From: Streptomyces sp. IMTB 2501
Lineage (GTDB): Bacteria; Actinomycetota; Actinomycetes; Streptomycetales; Streptomycetaceae
Length of the DNA stretch: 64,000 nucleotides
Direction: 5' to 3'
Assembly: GCF_001953885.1 (NCBI RefSeq)
Contig: NZ_MQUS01000004.1
Location: forward strand, 248,001 to 312,000
Below, in pieces: positions 8,561 to 15,777 of the stretch. The position numbers and the translations under genes were made by a program. The notes below the pieces were generated by a model, which saw nothing but the letters and a program-made list of their open reading frames with translations, searched no databases and was not told the DNA's origin. Position 1 is the first letter of the stretch; every line of letters begins with the position of its first letter.

Positions 8561-8608
8561 GGGCCTCCCCCGCCGGTGGAGAGCGTCTCCCCCGTGCGGG
8601 GGAGGCCC
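8561..8608. promoter_or_regulatory. Nested inverted repeats in the divergent ABC / kinase promoter region
   Basis: A perfect 11-bp inverted repeat, GGGCCTCCCCC (8561-8571) with GGGGGAGGCCC (8598-8608), spans the middle of the 107-bp divergent gap. The right arm can also pair with a nearer CTCCCCC (8587-8593) to form a 7-bp stem with a GTGC loop. The same arm thus has two mutually exclusive partners. It may be an operator for the adjacent response regulator, or an alternative RNA structure in the kinase leader. Confidence 0.5.
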
Positions 8609-8638
8609 GTCGTCCGTGCCGGCTGCGACGATATCCGC

Positions 8639-9793
8639 ATGGTCCGCTTCCTGCGCCCGCTGCTGCGCGGGACGACGTACACGCGCCTGCTGCACCAGTG
8701 GGTGCCCATGCTGATCCAGAGCATGTGGATGTTCATCGACATGTCGAAGCCCTGGGTCCCGGGCGTGATGCTCGTCCTGCTGGGCCTCGTGCCCGCCGTG
8801 CGCAGGGGCGAGGGGGTGCAGGCGCGGCTGTTGCTGACGCCGGGTGAGCAGGAGCCGGGCATCTCCGAGGCGCCGTCGACGACCTGGCGGGACCGGACGC
8901 GCACGGTGGTGTGGCTGGAACTGCGCTGGGTCCTCGGCTGGATCAGCATGTTCGTCACGGTGTGGCTGCTCGTCGTCGCGTTCGAGCTGGCGCGGGCCGC
9001 CTGGGGGCGGGCGCCGTCCGGCCTTCCCGTGCTGGGCCAACTGCCGCCGCACCGCGCCTGGGCACTGCTGACGCCGCTCCCGCTGCTCGTCCTGTACGGC
9101 GTGGTCGTGGGCCTCGGCACGCTGATCACGGTCTGCGCGCGCCGCCTGCTGGGGCCGTCGGCGGCCGAGCGGCTGGCGGCGCTGGAGGAGCGCACCGAGC
9201 AGCTGCTGGAACGCACGCGTATCGCGCGGGAGTTGCACGACTCGATCGGGCACGCCCTGACGGTGGCGGTGGTGCAGGCCGGTGCCGCGCGGGCGGCGGG
9301 CGACCCGGAGTTCACCGAGCGCGCACTGGACGCCATCGAGGAGACTGGCCGGGTGGCCCTGGAGGACCTGGAGCGGGTGCTGGGCATTCTGCGCGAGAGC
9401 GAGCGGCCGGTGAGCGCCCGGCCCACGCTCGCCGACGCGGGCCGGCTGCTGGACTCGGCGCGGGCCTCCGGAGCGAAGGTCGACGCCGAGGTGACGGGTC
9501 CGGTCGCGGCCGTGCCCGGGCCGGTGTCCCGGGAGGGGTACCGGATCCTTCAGGAGGCGCTGACCAACGTGCTGCGGCACGCCGGGGCCGTCCCGGTGCG
9601 CGTCCGGGTCACGGTCGGCGACGGCGCCCTCGCCCTGGAGGTCCGCAATCCCCTGCCGCGCCCGATACCCGGCCCCGCGCGGGGCAGCGGTCTGCGCGGC
9701 ATACGCGAGCGGGCCGCCCTGCTGGGCGGCAGCGCGCTCACCGGCCCGGAAGAGGGCGACTGGCAGGTGCGGGCGGAGCTGCCACTCGGCTGA
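8639..9793 (+). CDS. Two-component sensor histidine kinase (NarL-partner type)
   Basis: A 384-residue membrane-bound HisKA_3 kinase. The N-terminal half has three to four hydrophobic segments (for example residues 18-50, 100-125 and 145-170). The phospho-acceptor H-box is ELHDSIGHAL near residue 199, the N-box is LQEALTNVLRHAG near 305, and the G-box is GSGLRGIRERAALLGG near 350. It should autophosphorylate and pass phosphate to the response regulator encoded 41 nt downstream. The ATG at 8639 was chosen because it precedes the first membrane segment and lies outside the inverted repeats; an ATG at 8576 lies inside them. Confidence 0.9.
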   Translation: MVRFLRPLLRGTTYTRLLHQWVPMLIQSMWMFIDMSKPWVPGVMLVLLGLVPAVRRGEGVQARLLLTPGEQEPGISEAPSTTWRDRTRTVVWLELRWVLGWISMFVTVWLLVVAFELARAAWGRAPSGLPVLGQLPPHRAWALLTPLPLLVLYGVVVGLGTLITVCARRLLGPSAAERLAALEERTEQLLERTRIARELHDSIGHALTVAVVQAGAARAAGDPEFTERALDAIEETGRVALEDLERVLGILRESERPVSARPTLADAGRLLDSARASGAKVDAEVTGPVAAVPGPVSREGYRILQEALTNVLRHAGAVPVRVRVTVGDGALALEVRNPLPRPIPGPARGSGLRGIRERAALLGGSALTGPEEGDWQVRAELPLG

Positions 9794-9822
9794 TCGGGGC
9801 GGGTGGGTCCGCGCGGCTGATC

Positions 9823-9828
9823 TAGGCT
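9823..9828 (+). promoter_or_regulatory. -10 element for leaderless response regulator message
   Basis: TAGGCT lies exactly 6 nt before the ATG at 9835, the spacing expected for transcription starting on the A of the start codon. It implies that the regulator can also be made apart from the kinase. Confidence 0.4.
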
Positions 9829-9834
9829 GGCGGG

Positions 9835-10491
9835 ATGCCGCTCACTGTACTCCTGGTCGACGACGAACCCCTGGTCCGCGTGGGTCTGCGGGCCGTGCTG
9901 GAGGCACAGCCCGACATCGAGGTGGTGGGCGAGGCTGCCGACGGAGCCGCGGTCGTCCCGCTGGTGCGGCAACTGCGGCCGGACGTGGTCGCCATGGATG
10001 TGCGTATGCCCCTGCTGGACGGCATCGAGGCCACCCGCGTGGTGCTGCGCACGGTGCCCGAGCCGCCGAAGATCCTCGTGGTGACGACCTTCGAGGACGA
10101 CGAGTTCGTGTACGAGGCGCTGCGCGCGGGTGCCGACGGGTTTCTGCTGAAGCGGGCCCGGCCGGCCGAGATCGTGCACGCGGTACGACTGGTCGCGGAG
10201 GGCGAGTCGCTGCTGTTCCCGGCCTCGGTACGCCGCCTGGCGGCCCGGTACGGCGACGGCGACCGGCCGGCGCGTGCCGTGCTGGAGCGGGCCCGGCTGA
10301 CGGAGCGTGAGGCGGAGGTGCTGCGGCTCATGGCGCGGGGGCTGTCGAACGCGGAGATCGCCGCCCGGCTGGTCGTGGGCACGGAGACGGTCAAGTCGCA
10401 TGTGAGCGCCGTACTGGCCAAGCTCGGCGCGCGCGACCGCACCCAGGCGGTGATCGCGGCCTACGAGTCGGGGTTCGTGGCACCGGGCTGA
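9835..10491 (+). CDS. NarL/LuxR-type response regulator
   Basis: A 218-residue DNA-binding response regulator. The receiver domain (about 1-120) has the acidic pair at VDDEPL near residues 8-10, the phospho-acceptor Asp in VVAMDVRMP near 53, the Thr in VVTTFEDD and the Lys in LLKRARP near 104. The C-terminal LuxR helix-turn-helix (about 150-210) reads [22 protein letters not shown]. It is the cognate partner of the kinase just upstream and probably controls the divergent ABC exporter. Confidence 0.93.
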   Translation: MPLTVLLVDDEPLVRVGLRAVLEAQPDIEVVGEAADGAAVVPLVRQLRPDVVAMDVRMPLLDGIEATRVVLRTVPEPPKILVVTTFEDDEFVYEALRAGADGFLLKRARPAEIVHAVRLVAEGESLLFPASVRRLAARYGDGDRPARAVLERARLTEREAEVLRLMARGLSNAEIAARLVVGTETVKSHVSAVLAKLGARDRTQAVIAAYESGFVAPG

Positions 10492-10519
10492 GCCCCACCG
10501 GCGGCCGCCTTGTGCGGAA

Positions 10520-10535
10520 CCCGGCACTCGCCGGG
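10520..10535 (+). terminator. Short GC hairpin after the two-component operon
   Basis: A perfect 6-bp stem CCCGGC/GCCGGG with a 4-nt loop begins 29 nt after the response regulator stop. It also argues against a ROK start as far upstream as 10512. Confidence 0.45.
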
Positions 10536-10592
10536 GTACGCGTGGCCGAGTACGATCCGGCCAACACGCCCGCGAGCTGGAAGGACGGACGG

Positions 10593-11747
10593 GTGGCGCA
10601 GCTGACCGGCGGCGATCCCTCGCTGCTGCGAAGGATCAATTCCGCGGTGGTGCTGCACGCGCTGCGTGCCACGGACTGCGCGACGCTCACCGAGATCACC
10701 CGGGTCACGGGACTCTCCCGGCCGACCGTGGAGGGGGTCGTCGAAGGGCTCATCGAGGGCGGGCTCGTCGTGGAGACGGCGGCCGACGAGGGCAGTGCAC
10801 GCCGTCAGGGGCGGCCCGCGCGCCGGTTCCGGTTCCGGGCCGAGGCGGGGCATCTGCTGGGCCTGGAGATCGGGCCGCACCGGGTCGCCGCGCTGCTGTC
10901 CGACCTGGACGGGCGGGTGCTGGGCACGCAGGCCAAGGAAGTGGCCGAGACGGCCGCGGCGGACGAGCGGCTCGACCGGCTGCGCGGCACGGTCGCCGAG
11001 CTGCTGCGGCGCGCCGGGGTCGCCCGCAGCTCGCTGCGGGCCGTGGGCGTGGGCACGCCGGGGATCGTGGAGGCCGACGGCACGGTGCGGCTGAGTACGG
11101 CGCTGCCGCAGTGGACGGGTCTGAAGCTGGGCGAGCGGCTCAGCCGCTCCTTCAAGTGCCCGGTGCTGGTGGAGAACGACGCCAACGCGGCGGCCGTCGC
11201 CGAGCACTGGAAGGGCGCGGCGGCAGAGACGGACGACGTGGTGTTCGTGCTGGCCGGGCTGAGTCCGGGTGCGGGTTCACTGATCGGCGGGCGGCTGCAC
11301 CGCGGTTTCGGCGGCGCCGCCGGGGAGATCGGCGCGCTGCATCTGCTGGGCCGGGAGGAGACTCCGGAGACGCTGCTGTCCACCACCGACGAGCCGCTGC
11401 ACCCGCTGGACGAGCAGGCGGTCGCCGAGGTGTTCGCGCTGGCCCGGGAGGGCGACCAGCGGGCGCGGGCGGCCGTCGAGCGGTTCATCCAGCGGCTCGT
11501 GCACGACGTGGCCGCGCTGGTGCTGGCGCTCGATCCGGAGCTGGTCGTGGTCGGCGGCTGGGCGGCCGGCCTGGACGGCGTCCTGGAACCGCTGCGGCGC
11601 GAACTGGCCCGCTACTGCCTGCGGCCGCCTCGGGTGGCGTTGTCGCTGTTGGGTGAGGCGGCCGTGGCTACGGGGGCGCTGCGCTTGGCCCTGGACCATG
11701 TCGAGGAGCAGTTGTTCGCCGTGGACGGCACGGCGGCGCGGCGCTGA
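10593..11747 (+). CDS. ROK family transcriptional regulator
   Basis: A 384-residue ROK repressor with an N-terminal winged helix (about 10-80, TLTEITRVTGLSRPTVEGVVEGLI) and a C-terminal sugar-kinase-like domain (GVGTPGIVEADGTV and VENDANAAAVAEHW). The zinc-binding cysteine motif and the GHM histidine of ROK kinases are missing: the matching region reads GAAGEIGALHLLG. So it is probably a regulator without sugar kinase activity. GTG at 10593 was chosen because AAGGA lies 7 nt upstream; an earlier GTG at 10512 is next to a terminator hairpin. The effector is unknown. Confidence 0.85.
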   Translation: MAQLTGGDPSLLRRINSAVVLHALRATDCATLTEITRVTGLSRPTVEGVVEGLIEGGLVVETAADEGSARRQGRPARRFRFRAEAGHLLGLEIGPHRVAALLSDLDGRVLGTQAKEVAETAAADERLDRLRGTVAELLRRAGVARSSLRAVGVGTPGIVEADGTVRLSTALPQWTGLKLGERLSRSFKCPVLVENDANAAAVAEHWKGAAAETDDVVFVLAGLSPGAGSLIGGRLHRGFGGAAGEIGALHLLGREETPETLLSTTDEPLHPLDEQAVAEVFALAREGDQRARAAVERFIQRLVHDVAALVLALDPELVVVGGWAAGLDGVLEPLRRELARYCLRPPRVALSLLGEAAVATGALRLALDHVEEQLFAVDGTAARR

Positions 11748-11903
11748 GCGTTACGCCGTGACGGGCGTGGGTCTCGCGCCGCTGCGGCGCCGTCGTGGCT
11801 GGTCGCGCCCGCACGGCGGACCCGCATGTCCGACGCAGCCCCGGGCCCCTAGGGGTTTGTCCCCGCCCGGCGTTCCGGTGATACCCGGAGATGTGGGAGT
11901 GCG

Positions 11904-11930
11904 CGCGCCCCGGTCGAGTTCCGGGGCGCG
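11904..11930. terminator. Bidirectional terminator between ROK and GntR genes
   Basis: A perfect 10-bp stem CGCGCCCCGG/CCGGGGCGCG with a 7-nt loop lies between the convergent ROK and GntR genes, 7 nt from the GntR stop. It can serve both strands. Confidence 0.75.
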
Positions 11931-11937
11931 AAGGTGA

Positions 11938-12699
11938 TCAGGAAGCCTGGCGCTCCGGGTCGTGGTGTATCTCCACGTCCGGTGAGTCGCCGAAGGTCAG
12001 CCGGCAGGTGTCGGCGCGGTACGTCGCGACGGACAGCGCGGCGGTGCGGCCCGCGGCGAAGAAGCGGGTGGTGACGACCAGGACGGGTGAGCCGGGGAGC
12101 CGGTCGAGTTCCTTGGCGTCGTCCGCGCGGGCGGAGCCCAGCTCGACGGCACGGTCCTGGCCCTCCAGCGTCAGGCGCTGGAGTTCGCGCAGCACCGCAC
12201 GCGCGCGTGCCGGGCCGGACGGGGCGTCGATCGCGGTCAGGTCGGGCACCGAGGCGGCCGGGATGTAGAGCAGTTCGGTGGCGACGGGCTGACCGTGGGA
12301 CATCCGGATGCGGCGCACGGTGTGGACGGGCTCGTCCGCGCCGGTCTCCAGGGCGGAGGCGACGGCTGCGGGCGGCGCTGCCTGCTCGCAGTCGACGGGC
12401 TGCCAGGCGTCGGAGGCGGCGCCCGGCCAGGCATGCTGTTCGGTGCCGACGGCCACGCCCACGCGCGGCGGCGCGACGGTCGTACCGACGCCGCGGCGGC
12501 GTTGCAGCCGGCCTTCCAGCTCCAGCTGTTCGAGGGCCTGGCGGAGCGTGGCGCGGGCCACGCCGAAGCGGGCGGCGAGATCGCGTTCGTTGGGCAGGAT
12601 CTCGCCGACCGAGAACTCGGAGTCGAGTGCTTCGGTGAGCACGGTCTTGAGATGCCAGTACTTCGGTTCCGGCACCGATTCCAGCTGCGTGGTCCCCAC
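11938..12699 (-). CDS. GntR family regulator, HutC/UTRA type
   Basis: A 253-residue GntR-family repressor. The winged helix (about 10-75) contains the family motif ILPNERDLAARFGVARATLRQALEQL. The C-terminal ligand-binding UTRA domain (about 95-245) has VHTVRRIRMSHGQPVATELLYIP and FFAAGRTAALSVATYRADTCRLTF. This resembles DasR-like regulators that sense a small metabolite, often a phosphosugar or amino-acid derivative; which one is unknown. GTG at 12699 was chosen because GGAGG lies 5 nt upstream and the family N-terminus begins there; the frame is open to 12765 but that part overlaps an AT-rich promoter-like stretch. Confidence 0.87.
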   Translation of the reverse strand: MGTTQLESVPEPKYWHLKTVLTEALDSEFSVGEILPNERDLAARFGVARATLRQALEQLELEGRLQRRRGVGTTVAPPRVGVAVGTEQHAWPGAASDAWQPVDCEQAAPPAAVASALETGADEPVHTVRRIRMSHGQPVATELLYIPAASVPDLTAIDAPSGPARARAVLRELQRLTLEGQDRAVELGSARADDAKELDRLPGSPVLVVTTRFFAAGRTAALSVATYRADTCRLTFGDSPDVEIHHDPERQAS

Positions 12700-12719
12700 C
12701 CTGTCCTCCGCAAGAGCCG

Positions 12720-12785
12720 TGGTCCGGCGGTTTTTAGCGCCCTTGTTTATTAAAGGTTGTTGCACTTCTCTGCGACCATAGGGCG
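12720..12785 (-). promoter_or_regulatory. AT-rich promoter/operator candidate of the GntR gene
   Basis: The only AT-rich island in the area. It contains TTTAAT on the minus strand as a possible -10 and, on the plus strand, the string TTGTTTATTAAAGGTTGTT with a repeated TTGTT 14 nt apart. GntR/HutC regulators usually bind such AT-rich sites near their own promoter, so this is a candidate autoregulatory site. Confidence 0.35.
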
Positions 12786-12898
12786 GCCGTCACCCTTGGT
12801 CAAGACCAATCCTCGGCCCCTTGCGCAGCGCGAAGGTGACCTGCCGCGGAGCGTTCATGAGGCGTTCGTACGCGACGGTGTGTGTGACATCGCGGCAA

Positions 12899-12922
12899 AG
12901 CCCCCGTCGCAGGACAGGGGCT
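12899..12922 (-). terminator. Hairpin after the ECF sigma factor gene
   Basis: A 6-bp stem AGCCCC/GGGGCT with a 12-nt loop lies 17 nt past the stop of the minus-strand sigma factor gene. Confidence 0.4.
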
Positions 12923-12939
12923 CGCGGGGCGCTCGGGGG

Positions 12940-13824
12940 TCAGCCCTCGGCGAGGTGCCGCAGCTTGTCCGGGTTGCGGACGACGTACACGGTCGTGACG
13001 CGGCCGTCCGCGACGTCCACCTGGAGCAGGCTGTCGGGGATGCCGCCGGACAGGAGCAGCACGGCCGGGCCACCGTTGGTCTCCAGCAGGCGGACGGACA
13101 GGTCCGGCGGGGACAGCCGTGCGACGCCGACCAGGAAGCGGGCGACCTTGTCGGCGGTGTGCACGATCCGCAGCGCCGCCTTGGCCTTGCCGCCGCTGTC
13201 GCTGACCAGGCGGACGTCCGGCGCGAGCAGGGACACGAGTCCGTCCAGGTCGCCCTCTGCCGCGGCGGTGAGGAAACGATCGGTCAGCTCGCGTCGCCGG
13301 GCCGGGTCGACGTCGTAGCGTGGCCGCCGTTCGTCGACGTGCCGCCGCGCCCGCCCGGCGAGTTGCCGTACGGCCGCCTCGCCGCGGTCGAGGAGGGCGG
13401 CGATCTCGGCGTACGGGTAGCCGAACGCCTCCCGGAGTACGAACACGGCCCGTTCCAGCGGCGACAGCGACTCCAGGACGACCAGTACCGCGAAGGAGAC
13501 GCTGTCGGAGAGCTCGGCGCGGTCCGCCGCGTCCGGGGCGGTGTCGCCGAACTCTGTGAGGTAGGGCTCCGGCAGCCATGGCCCGACGTACGTCTCGCCG
13601 CGCGCCTGCACCTGGCGCAGCCGGTCGATGGCCAGGCGGGTGGTGATGCGCACCAGGTAGGCGCGCGGTTCGCGGACCGCCGCGCGGTCCGCGCGGGACC
13701 AGCGCAGCCAGGCGTCCTGGACCACGTCCTCGGCATCGGGCAGCCGGCCGAGCATGCGGTAGGCGACGCCCGTGAGCAGGGGCCGGTGCTCTTCGAAGAC
13801 GTCGGTCGCGGTGTCGGCGGTCAC
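12940..13824 (-). CDS. ECF sigma factor, SigJ type with C-terminal SnoaL-like domain
   Basis: A 294-residue ECF41/SigJ-type sigma factor. Region 2 is AYRMLGRLPDAEDVVQDAWLRW near residues 21-42, region 4 is LSPLERAVFVLREAFGYPYAEIA near 115-137, and the last 110 residues (RRRELTDRFLTAAAEGDLDGLVSLL onward) form the SnoaL/NTF2-like domain that in this class replaces a separate anti-sigma factor. GTG at 13824 gives the normal N-terminus. It is divergent from a Rossmann-fold reductase gene with 122 nt between starts; SigJ-type factors often control the gene next to them. Confidence 0.9.
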   Translation of the reverse strand: MTADTATDVFEEHRPLLTGVAYRMLGRLPDAEDVVQDAWLRWSRADRAAVREPRAYLVRITTRLAIDRLRQVQARGETYVGPWLPEPYLTEFGDTAPDAADRAELSDSVSFAVLVVLESLSPLERAVFVLREAFGYPYAEIAALLDRGEAAVRQLAGRARRHVDERRPRYDVDPARRRELTDRFLTAAAEGDLDGLVSLLAPDVRLVSDSGGKAKAALRIVHTADKVARFLVGVARLSPPDLSVRLLETNGGPAVLLLSGGIPDSLLQVDVADGRVTTVYVVRNPDKLRHLAEG

Positions 13825-13946
13825 CGCTCCATCCCATCCGACACGCGACGGATGTGTCCAGCCGGAATCGGCCCGTGCGGCGCGGGTCCGGATCACAATG
13901 ACCGCGGGCCGCCGGGGGTCGGCGGCCGGTGACCTGGAGGTGGCCG

Positions 13947-14600
13947 ATGCGGTATGCGGTGCTGGGCACGGGCGAGGTGGGCCGCACTCTGGGCGGCAGG
14001 CTGGTGGAGCTGGGGCACGAGGTGACCCTCGGGTCCCGCACCAAGGACAACCCGGTGGCGCTGGAGTGGGCCACGGCCGCGGCGGAGCGGGCCCGCGCGG
14101 GCACGTTCGCGGAGGCTGCCGCGGCGGCCGAGGTGGTCGTCAACGCGGTGAGCGGCCGGGTGGCGCTCGACGCCCTGCGGGCGGCCGGCGCGGAGAACCT
14201 GGACGGCAAGATCCTGGTGGACGTGTGCAATCCGCTGGCCTTCGAGGACGGGGAACCGCGGCTGGATCCGGTGGAGTCGGACAGCGTGGGCGAGCAGATC
14301 CAGCGGGCCTTCCCGCACGCGCGCGTGGTGAAGACGCTGAACACGGTCAACTGTCGGGTGATGGTGGATCCGGGGCGGGTGCCGGGCGCGCACCACCTGT
14401 TCGTGTGCGGTGAGGACGCGGGAGCCAAGGAACAGGTGACGGCCATGCTCGGGGAGTTCGGATGGCCGGCGGAGCGGGTGCTGGACCTGGGCGGCATCCA
14501 AGCGGCCCGGACGGTGGAGATGTATCTGCCGCTGTGGCTCACCATGATGCGGCGGTTCGGGACCGCGGACTTCAACATCGAGGTGCGCCGCGCGGGTTGA
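13947..14600 (+). CDS. F420/NADP-dependent oxidoreductase-like Rossmann protein
   Basis: A 217-residue protein of the F420-dependent NADP reductase fold. The N-terminus MRYAVLGTGEVGRTLGGRLVELGHEVTLGSR shows the GxGxxG dinucleotide-binding turn and an Arg at the end of beta-2 that favours NADPH. Later come LVDVCNPLAF and VVKTLNTVNC typical of this family. Whether it uses F420 or another substrate is not clear. ATG at 13947 follows GGAGG by 6 nt. Its position divergent from the SigJ-type sigma factor makes it a candidate target of that factor. Confidence 0.85.
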   Translation: MRYAVLGTGEVGRTLGGRLVELGHEVTLGSRTKDNPVALEWATAAAERARAGTFAEAAAAAEVVVNAVSGRVALDALRAAGAENLDGKILVDVCNPLAFEDGEPRLDPVESDSVGEQIQRAFPHARVVKTLNTVNCRVMVDPGRVPGAHHLFVCGEDAGAKEQVTAMLGEFGWPAERVLDLGGIQAARTVEMYLPLWLTMMRRFGTADFNIEVRRAG

Positions 14601-14704
14601 CCGGCGCGGGAGAACGCGTGTAGGCCCATCGGGGGCTACCGGCAGGTAGCAATTGCTGACAAGCTGTCTACAGCGTCGGTCAGCACCCAGACGAGGAGCA
14701 CCCC

Positions 14705-15538
14705 ATGTCCGCCACCGTCTCCTTCAAGGTCCCCACTCCGCACGGCCCGGGGGACGTGACCGTGTCCTACGCGCGCGTGGGACACGGGGAACCGCTCGTC
14801 CTGCTGCACGGGATCGGCCATCACCGGCAGGCCTGGGACCCGGTCGTGGACATCCTCGCCACCGAGCGCGACGTCATCGCCGTCGACCTGCCGGGCTTCG
14901 GCGCGTCCCCGGGCCTGCCTGACGGCCTCGCCTACGACCTTCCGACCACCGACTCCGTACTCGGCGCCCTGTTCGAGGCGCTGGAGCTGGACCGCCCGCA
15001 CATCGCGGGCAACTCGCTGGGCGGCCTGCTGGCCCTGGAGCTGGGCCGGGAGAAGCGCGTGCGGTCCGTCACGGCCCTCTCCCCTGCCGGGTTCTGGACG
15101 GACGCCGAACGCCGGTACGCCTTCGCGGTGCTGCTCGCGATGCGGGGCATCGCCCAGCGGCTCCCGCTGCCGCTGGTGGAGCGGCTGTCGCGCACCGCGG
15201 CCGGCCGTACCGCGCTGACGAGCACCATCTACGCACGCCCCGCGCGGCGTGCCCCGGAAGCCGTGGTCGCCGAGACGCTCGCGCTGGCGGGCGCCACCGG
15301 GTTCGACGCGACGCTGCGGGCGGGCAGCGCCGTCCGGTTCACCGACGATCTGCCGGGCCTGCCGGTCACAGTGGCCTGGGGCGCGCAGGACCGGCTCCTC
15401 GTACGCCGGCAGGGCGTACGCGCCAAGCAGCTCATCCCGCACGCCCGGCTGGTGCGGCTGCCCGGCTGCGGACACTGCCCGATGAACGACGACCCCGCGC
15501 TGGTCGCCCGGGTCATCCTGGACGGCAGCAGCCGCTGA
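14705..15538 (+). CDS. Alpha/beta hydrolase
   Basis: A 277-residue alpha/beta hydrolase. The oxyanion region is LLHGIGHHRQAWDP near residues 36-49, the nucleophile elbow is GNSLGG near 101-106 (Ser103), and the acid and His are in VAWGAQDRLL and LPGCGHCPMNDDP near 224 and 258. All catalytic residues are present. Substrate unknown; it has no signal peptide. The upstream gap contains a TTGCTGACA stretch at 14653 that could be part of a promoter. A strong hairpin starts 3 nt after the stop. Confidence 0.88.
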   Translation: MSATVSFKVPTPHGPGDVTVSYARVGHGEPLVLLHGIGHHRQAWDPVVDILATERDVIAVDLPGFGASPGLPDGLAYDLPTTDSVLGALFEALELDRPHIAGNSLGGLLALELGREKRVRSVTALSPAGFWTDAERRYAFAVLLAMRGIAQRLPLPLVERLSRTAAGRTALTSTIYARPARRAPEAVVAETLALAGATGFDATLRAGSAVRFTDDLPGLPVTVAWGAQDRLLVRRQGVRAKQLIPHARLVRLPGCGHCPMNDDPALVARVILDGSSR

Positions 15539-15541
15539 ACC

Positions 15542-15566
15542 GGCCGGCGGACGTGACACGCCGGCC
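15542..15566 (+). terminator. Hairpin after the alpha/beta hydrolase gene
   Basis: A perfect 8-bp stem GGCCGGCG/CGCCGGCC with a 9-nt loop begins 3 nt after the hydrolase stop codon. Confidence 0.65.
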
Positions 15567-15689
15567 CGCCACCGGGACCCGGCTCGCTGAGGGGCCGGAC
15601 CCGGCGGCCGGTCCCTCTGCGGGAGAGGCCGGCCGACGGACCGTGCCAAGACAGGGCGCGGCAGCCCGCGCGGCGCCCCAAGGACCGTT

Positions 15690-15711
15690 GTTCACTCCGG
15701 GTTTCCGCACG
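15690..15711 (+). promoter_or_regulatory. Possible PHO box upstream of phoD
   Basis: Two adjacent 11-nt units, GTTCACTCCGG and GTTTCCGCACG, resemble the direct repeat unit GTTCACC-N4 that PhoP binds in Streptomyces. They lie about 67 nt upstream of the phosphatase start. The first unit fits well, the second poorly. PhoP control of phoD is known in S. coelicolor, which makes the site plausible. Confidence 0.4.
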
Positions 15712-15777
15712 CGCCGCAGCGTCCCAGTAGGTGTTGTTCCGGCACACCGGCCGGATCCTTTCCCTGGAGGCGCAGCC

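Noticed and set aside
10512..10592. ROK start at the earlier GTG (10512)
   Set aside because: That stretch contains a terminator hairpin at 10520-10535 and a possible -10; the GTG at 10593 has AAGGA at the right distance.
12699..12765. Longer GntR start at 12765
   Set aside because: The extra residues cross the AT-rich promoter-like stretch, while GTG 12699 has GGAGG and the family N-terminus.
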